DNA of 64,000 bases from CAVOEB01 sp965249645 (GTDB lineage: Bacteria; Pseudomonadota; Alphaproteobacteria; UBA828; JAPUJA01). A program made the position numbers and the translations under genes. The notes under the pieces are model-generated. The model was not told the DNA's origin. It saw only the letters and a list, made by a program, of their open reading frames with translations, and did not search any database. The stretch is taken from contig CBDFML010000011.1 in the NCBI GenBank assembly GCA_965249645.1, positions 496,001 through 560,000 on the forward strand, written 5' to 3'. Below, one piece after another: positions 61,845-64,000 of this stretch (the first letter of the stretch is position 1; each line of letters starts with the position of its first letter).

Positions 61845-62837
61845 ATGAACGGATTTGTGAAGAAGTTGACCCTTGCGGTCAGTGCGGCGGCCTTCGCGGC
61901 CTCGCTCGGCATGGCGGGAACCGCCAAGGCGGGCAGCATTCCGGAGTCGGATGAGCCCATCAAGCTCGCGATGAACGAATGGACCGGTCAGCACATCAGC
62001 ACTCACGTCGCCGGCGAAGTGCTCAAGAAGATGGGCTACACCGTCGAGTACGTCACCGCAGGCTATTACCCGCAAATGGGGGCGCTGCGCGACAATACCG
62101 TTACCGCGACGATGGAGTTATGGAGTTCGAACATCGGCGATCACTACACCGATGCGCTCGCGTCGGGCAAGGTCGTCGAGATCGGCGATCTGGGCTTGAA
62201 TCCCGTCGAGTCGTGGTACTACCCCGATTTCGTCGCGGATATGTGCCCGGGCCTGCCCAACTGGGAGGCGTTGATGGACTGCGCGGAGGTCTTTGCGACT
62301 CCGGATACTTTCCCGAACGGCCGGTTCGTCGATTATCCGCCGGATTGGGGCGATTCGAATTCCAAGCGTATCGCAGCGCTGGGCCTGCCTTTCGTCTCGA
62401 TTCCCTCGGGCAGCGAAGGTGCGCTGCTTGCTGAAATCAAGGCGGCGTACGCGAGCAAAACAGCGCTGGTTCTGCAGTTCTGGGAGCCCCAGTGGGCGCA
62501 GGCTGCGTATCCCATGACGTCGGTAGACCTTCCGGTTTATGAGGATGCCTGCTACGAGGATCCTGCGTGGGGTGTCAATCCGAACGACACTTACGATTGC
62601 GACTGGAAGCTCGGAACCGTGTTCAAGATGGCCTGGGTCGGCATGGAAGAGAAATGGCCGGGCGCCTTTGCTCTGCTCAACAACCTTCAGCTCACCAACG
62701 CTGACCAGAACGCCATGATGAAGGCGATCGACGTCGACGGACGGGATCTGGACGAAGTGGTTCACGAGTGGCTCGATGCCAACGAGTACACGTGGCAGGT
62801 CTGGGTCGGCGCGGCGGCGGTCACTGCGTCTGAGTAA
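61845..62837 (+). CDS. Glycine betaine/proline ABC transporter substrate-binding protein
   Basis: 330 residues. AAGGGAG precedes ATG 61845, and the signal peptide ends near GTAKAGS. The OpuAC fold is clear: IKLAMNEWTGQHISTHVAGE, TAGYYPQMGALRDNTVTATMELW, FWEPQWAQAAYPMTSVDLP, and CYEDPAWGVNPNDTYDCDW. Tryptophans that may cage a trimethylammonium group are in these segments. It feeds the ATPase at 62934. Confidence 0.9.
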   Translation: MNGFVKKLTLAVSAAAFAASLGMAGTAKAGSIPESDEPIKLAMNEWTGQHISTHVAGEVLKKMGYTVEYVTAGYYPQMGALRDNTVTATMELWSSNIGDHYTDALASGKVVEIGDLGLNPVESWYYPDFVADMCPGLPNWEALMDCAEVFATPDTFPNGRFVDYPPDWGDSNSKRIAALGLPFVSIPSGSEGALLAEIKAAYASKTALVLQFWEPQWAQAAYPMTSVDLPVYEDACYEDPAWGVNPNDTYDCDWKLGTVFKMAWVGMEEKWPGAFALLNNLQLTNADQNAMMKAIDVDGRDLDEVVHEWLDANEYTWQVWVGAAAVTASE

Positions 62838-62857
62838 CGACCGATAGGATGATGAGG

Positions 62858-62885
62858 CGCGGGACCGCCCCGGGGCGGTCCCGCG
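62858..62885 (+). terminator. Perfect 28-base palindrome between binding protein and ATPase genes
   Basis: CGCGGGACCGCCCC is followed directly by its exact complement, then TTTA. The strong stem with a short U-tract would stabilise the upstream mRNA and cut read-through, giving more binding protein than ATPase. Confidence 0.75.
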
Positions 62886-62933
62886 TTTACTTGTGACCCC
62901 GGTTATTCCGTCGCAACGACAATCGACAGCGCC

Positions 62934-64000
62934 ATGAACGATGTGAACCCTCCATCCGAAGGCGGCGCGGCCGTCAAGCCGGGCGCCAAAGCGGGTGACG
63001 TGCAGATTTCCTGCCGTCATGTCTGGAAGATTTACGGTCCCGATCCCAGGCAGTTCTTCTCCTCGCCGGACGGCGTGGTCGACGACCGCGCCGCGGTGAT
63101 CGAGCGGATTCGGGTCGAAAATCACATTCCCGCTGCCTGCGACGTCAGCTTCGATGTTCACGTCGGCGAAATTTTTGTCATCATGGGCCTGTCGGGCTCG
63201 GGCAAGTCGACCATGGTGCGCTGCCTTTCGCGCCTCGTCGACCCGACCGTGGGCGAGGTGCTGCTCGACGGCGAGGACCTGCTCAAGTTCTCCGAAAAGG
63301 AGTTGATCGAACTGCGTCGGCACAAGATGGGCATGGTGTTCCAGAATTTCGGCCTGTTGCCCCATCAGAACGTGCTCGACAACGTCGCCTTTCCGCTCAA
63401 GGTGCAGGGCATCGGGCGTGCCGAGCGCAACCGCCGAGCCAACGAAATGATCGAACTGGTCGGCCTGGAGGGCCGCGAAGGCGCGTTTCCCCGCGAACTC
63501 TCGGGCGGCCAGCAACAGCGCGTCGGCATCGCGCGTTCCCTCGCGGTCAATCCGGAGGTGTGGTATCTCGACGAGCCGTTCTCGGCGCTCGATCCGCTGA
63601 TCCGCCGCCAGATGCAGGACGAGTTCCTGCGTCTGCAGAAAGTGCTGCACAAGACCATCGTGTTCATCACCCACGATTTTCTTGAAGCGCTGCGCGTGGC
63701 CGACCGGATCGCCATCATGCGCGGCGGCGAGGTGGTCCAGATCGGCACTCCCGCCGAAGTGGTGATGAGCCCGGTCAACGATTACGTCACCGAGTTCACC
63801 CGCGACGTGCCCCGGGTCAAGGTGCTTCTGGCACGCGACATTCTCGAGCCGTCGAGCGAGGGACTCGACCCGACTGCCGGCGTTGCGCCGACCGCTACGC
63901 TCGAACAGTTGATGCCCGTCTTCGCCGGCCACGAGAAGCCGATTCCCGTGATCGAGGACGGAAAAACGATCGGCCAGGTTACGCCCCACGGCGTCATCGA
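62934..64000 (+). CDS. Glycine betaine/proline ABC transporter ATP-binding protein (runs off the window)
   Basis: 355 codons are visible. VSFDVHVGEIFVIMGLSGSG with KST (Walker A), GMVFQNFGLLPHQNVLDN, ELSGGQQQRVGIARSLAVNP and VWYLDEPFSALDPLIRRQMQ (signature and Walker B), then a C-terminal extension starting to form CBS-type repeats as in ProV/OpuAA. The N-terminal 60 residues are longer than usual. Permease genes should follow. Confidence 0.93.
   Translation, partial: MNDVNPPSEGGAAVKPGAKAGDVQISCRHVWKIYGPDPRQFFSSPDGVVDDRAAVIERIRVENHIPAACDVSFDVHVGEIFVIMGLSGSGKSTMVRCLSRLVDPTVGEVLLDGEDLLKFSEKELIELRRHKMGMVFQNFGLLPHQNVLDNVAFPLKVQGIGRAERNRRANEMIELVGLEGREGAFPRELSGGQQQRVGIARSLAVNPEVWYLDEPFSALDPLIRRQMQDEFLRLQKVLHKTIVFITHDFLEALRVADRIAIMRGGEVVQIGTPAEVVMSPVNDYVTEFTRDVPRVKVLLARDILEPSSEGLDPTAGVAPTATLEQLMPVFAGHEKPIPVIEDGKTIGQVTPHGVI

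Noticed and set aside
62118..63989. A 623-codon open frame on the minus strand
   Set aside because: It is antisense to the betaine binding protein and ATPase, both with complete family motifs; the long frame follows from high GC content.

Overview
The window is a high-GC alphaproteobacterial chromosome segment. Supporting gene content includes an ethylmalonyl-CoA pathway pair (ccr/ecm), Coq7, LpxB, a stand-alone glutamyl-Q tRNA synthetase, TRAP/TAXI transport and tRNA genes with encoded CCA. The genus cannot be fixed from the sequence; a Rhodospirillales-like or related marine or soil lineage fits.

Positions 1-19580 are ordinary chromosome: ccr/ecm, an SDR, a PqiA-like protein, a PLP decarboxylase, a frameshifted aldo/keto reductase, a creatininase, a GST, a DUF4336 protein, a CaiB/BaiF CoA-transferase, two NTF2-like genes (one frameshifted), gluQRS, an esterase, an HNH endonuclease, PhyH, coq7, dsbB, yqaA, dcd and a polyamine-type ABC binding protein.

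Positions 19581-43783 are a tRNA-Leu(CAA) integration hot spot holding two stacked islands. Island A (about 19613-38108) split the tRNA gene in its anticodon loop. It carries its own complete tRNA-Leu(CAA) just inside the right end. It looks like a wrecked temperate T7-like podophage: the N-terminal part of a single-subunit RNA polymerase, a T7-type DNA polymerase put out of frame by a (GGCA)5 repeat, an exonuclease stub, an integrase cut by an IS, a HigBA-like toxin-antitoxin pair, small early-type genes, an outer-membrane barrel protein and a highly structured leader RNA. It has been invaded by two near-identical IS21 elements and by an IS3 element that itself contains an IS256 element. No capsid, packaging or lysis genes remain. 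In the circular form, integrase, tRNA and attP would lie directly upstream of the RNA polymerase.

Island B (about 38149-43736) lies between two tRNA-Leu 3' halves. It is a compact catabolic islet: class III aminotransferase, Rieske oxygenase, Rieske ferredoxin, alpha/beta hydrolase and a LacI-type regulator, with a LacI-like operator inside the oxygenase promoter. The stacked 3' halves imply that B arrived first and rebuilt the tRNA, and that A then split the rebuilt copy.

Positions 43784-64000 are chromosome again: a response regulator and Hpt-like pair, an RDD/VOC/GNAT operon, pcm, a GNAT, lpxB, a cluster of three SDRs with a TAXI-TRAP transporter, a Crp/Fnr fragment, a LuxR-type regulator, two tandem Rieske oxygenases of the betaine/carnitine type, an M19 dipeptidase, an LLM flavin monooxygenase and a glycine betaine ABC transporter. 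This last group suggests uptake and breakdown of a quaternary ammonium compound.
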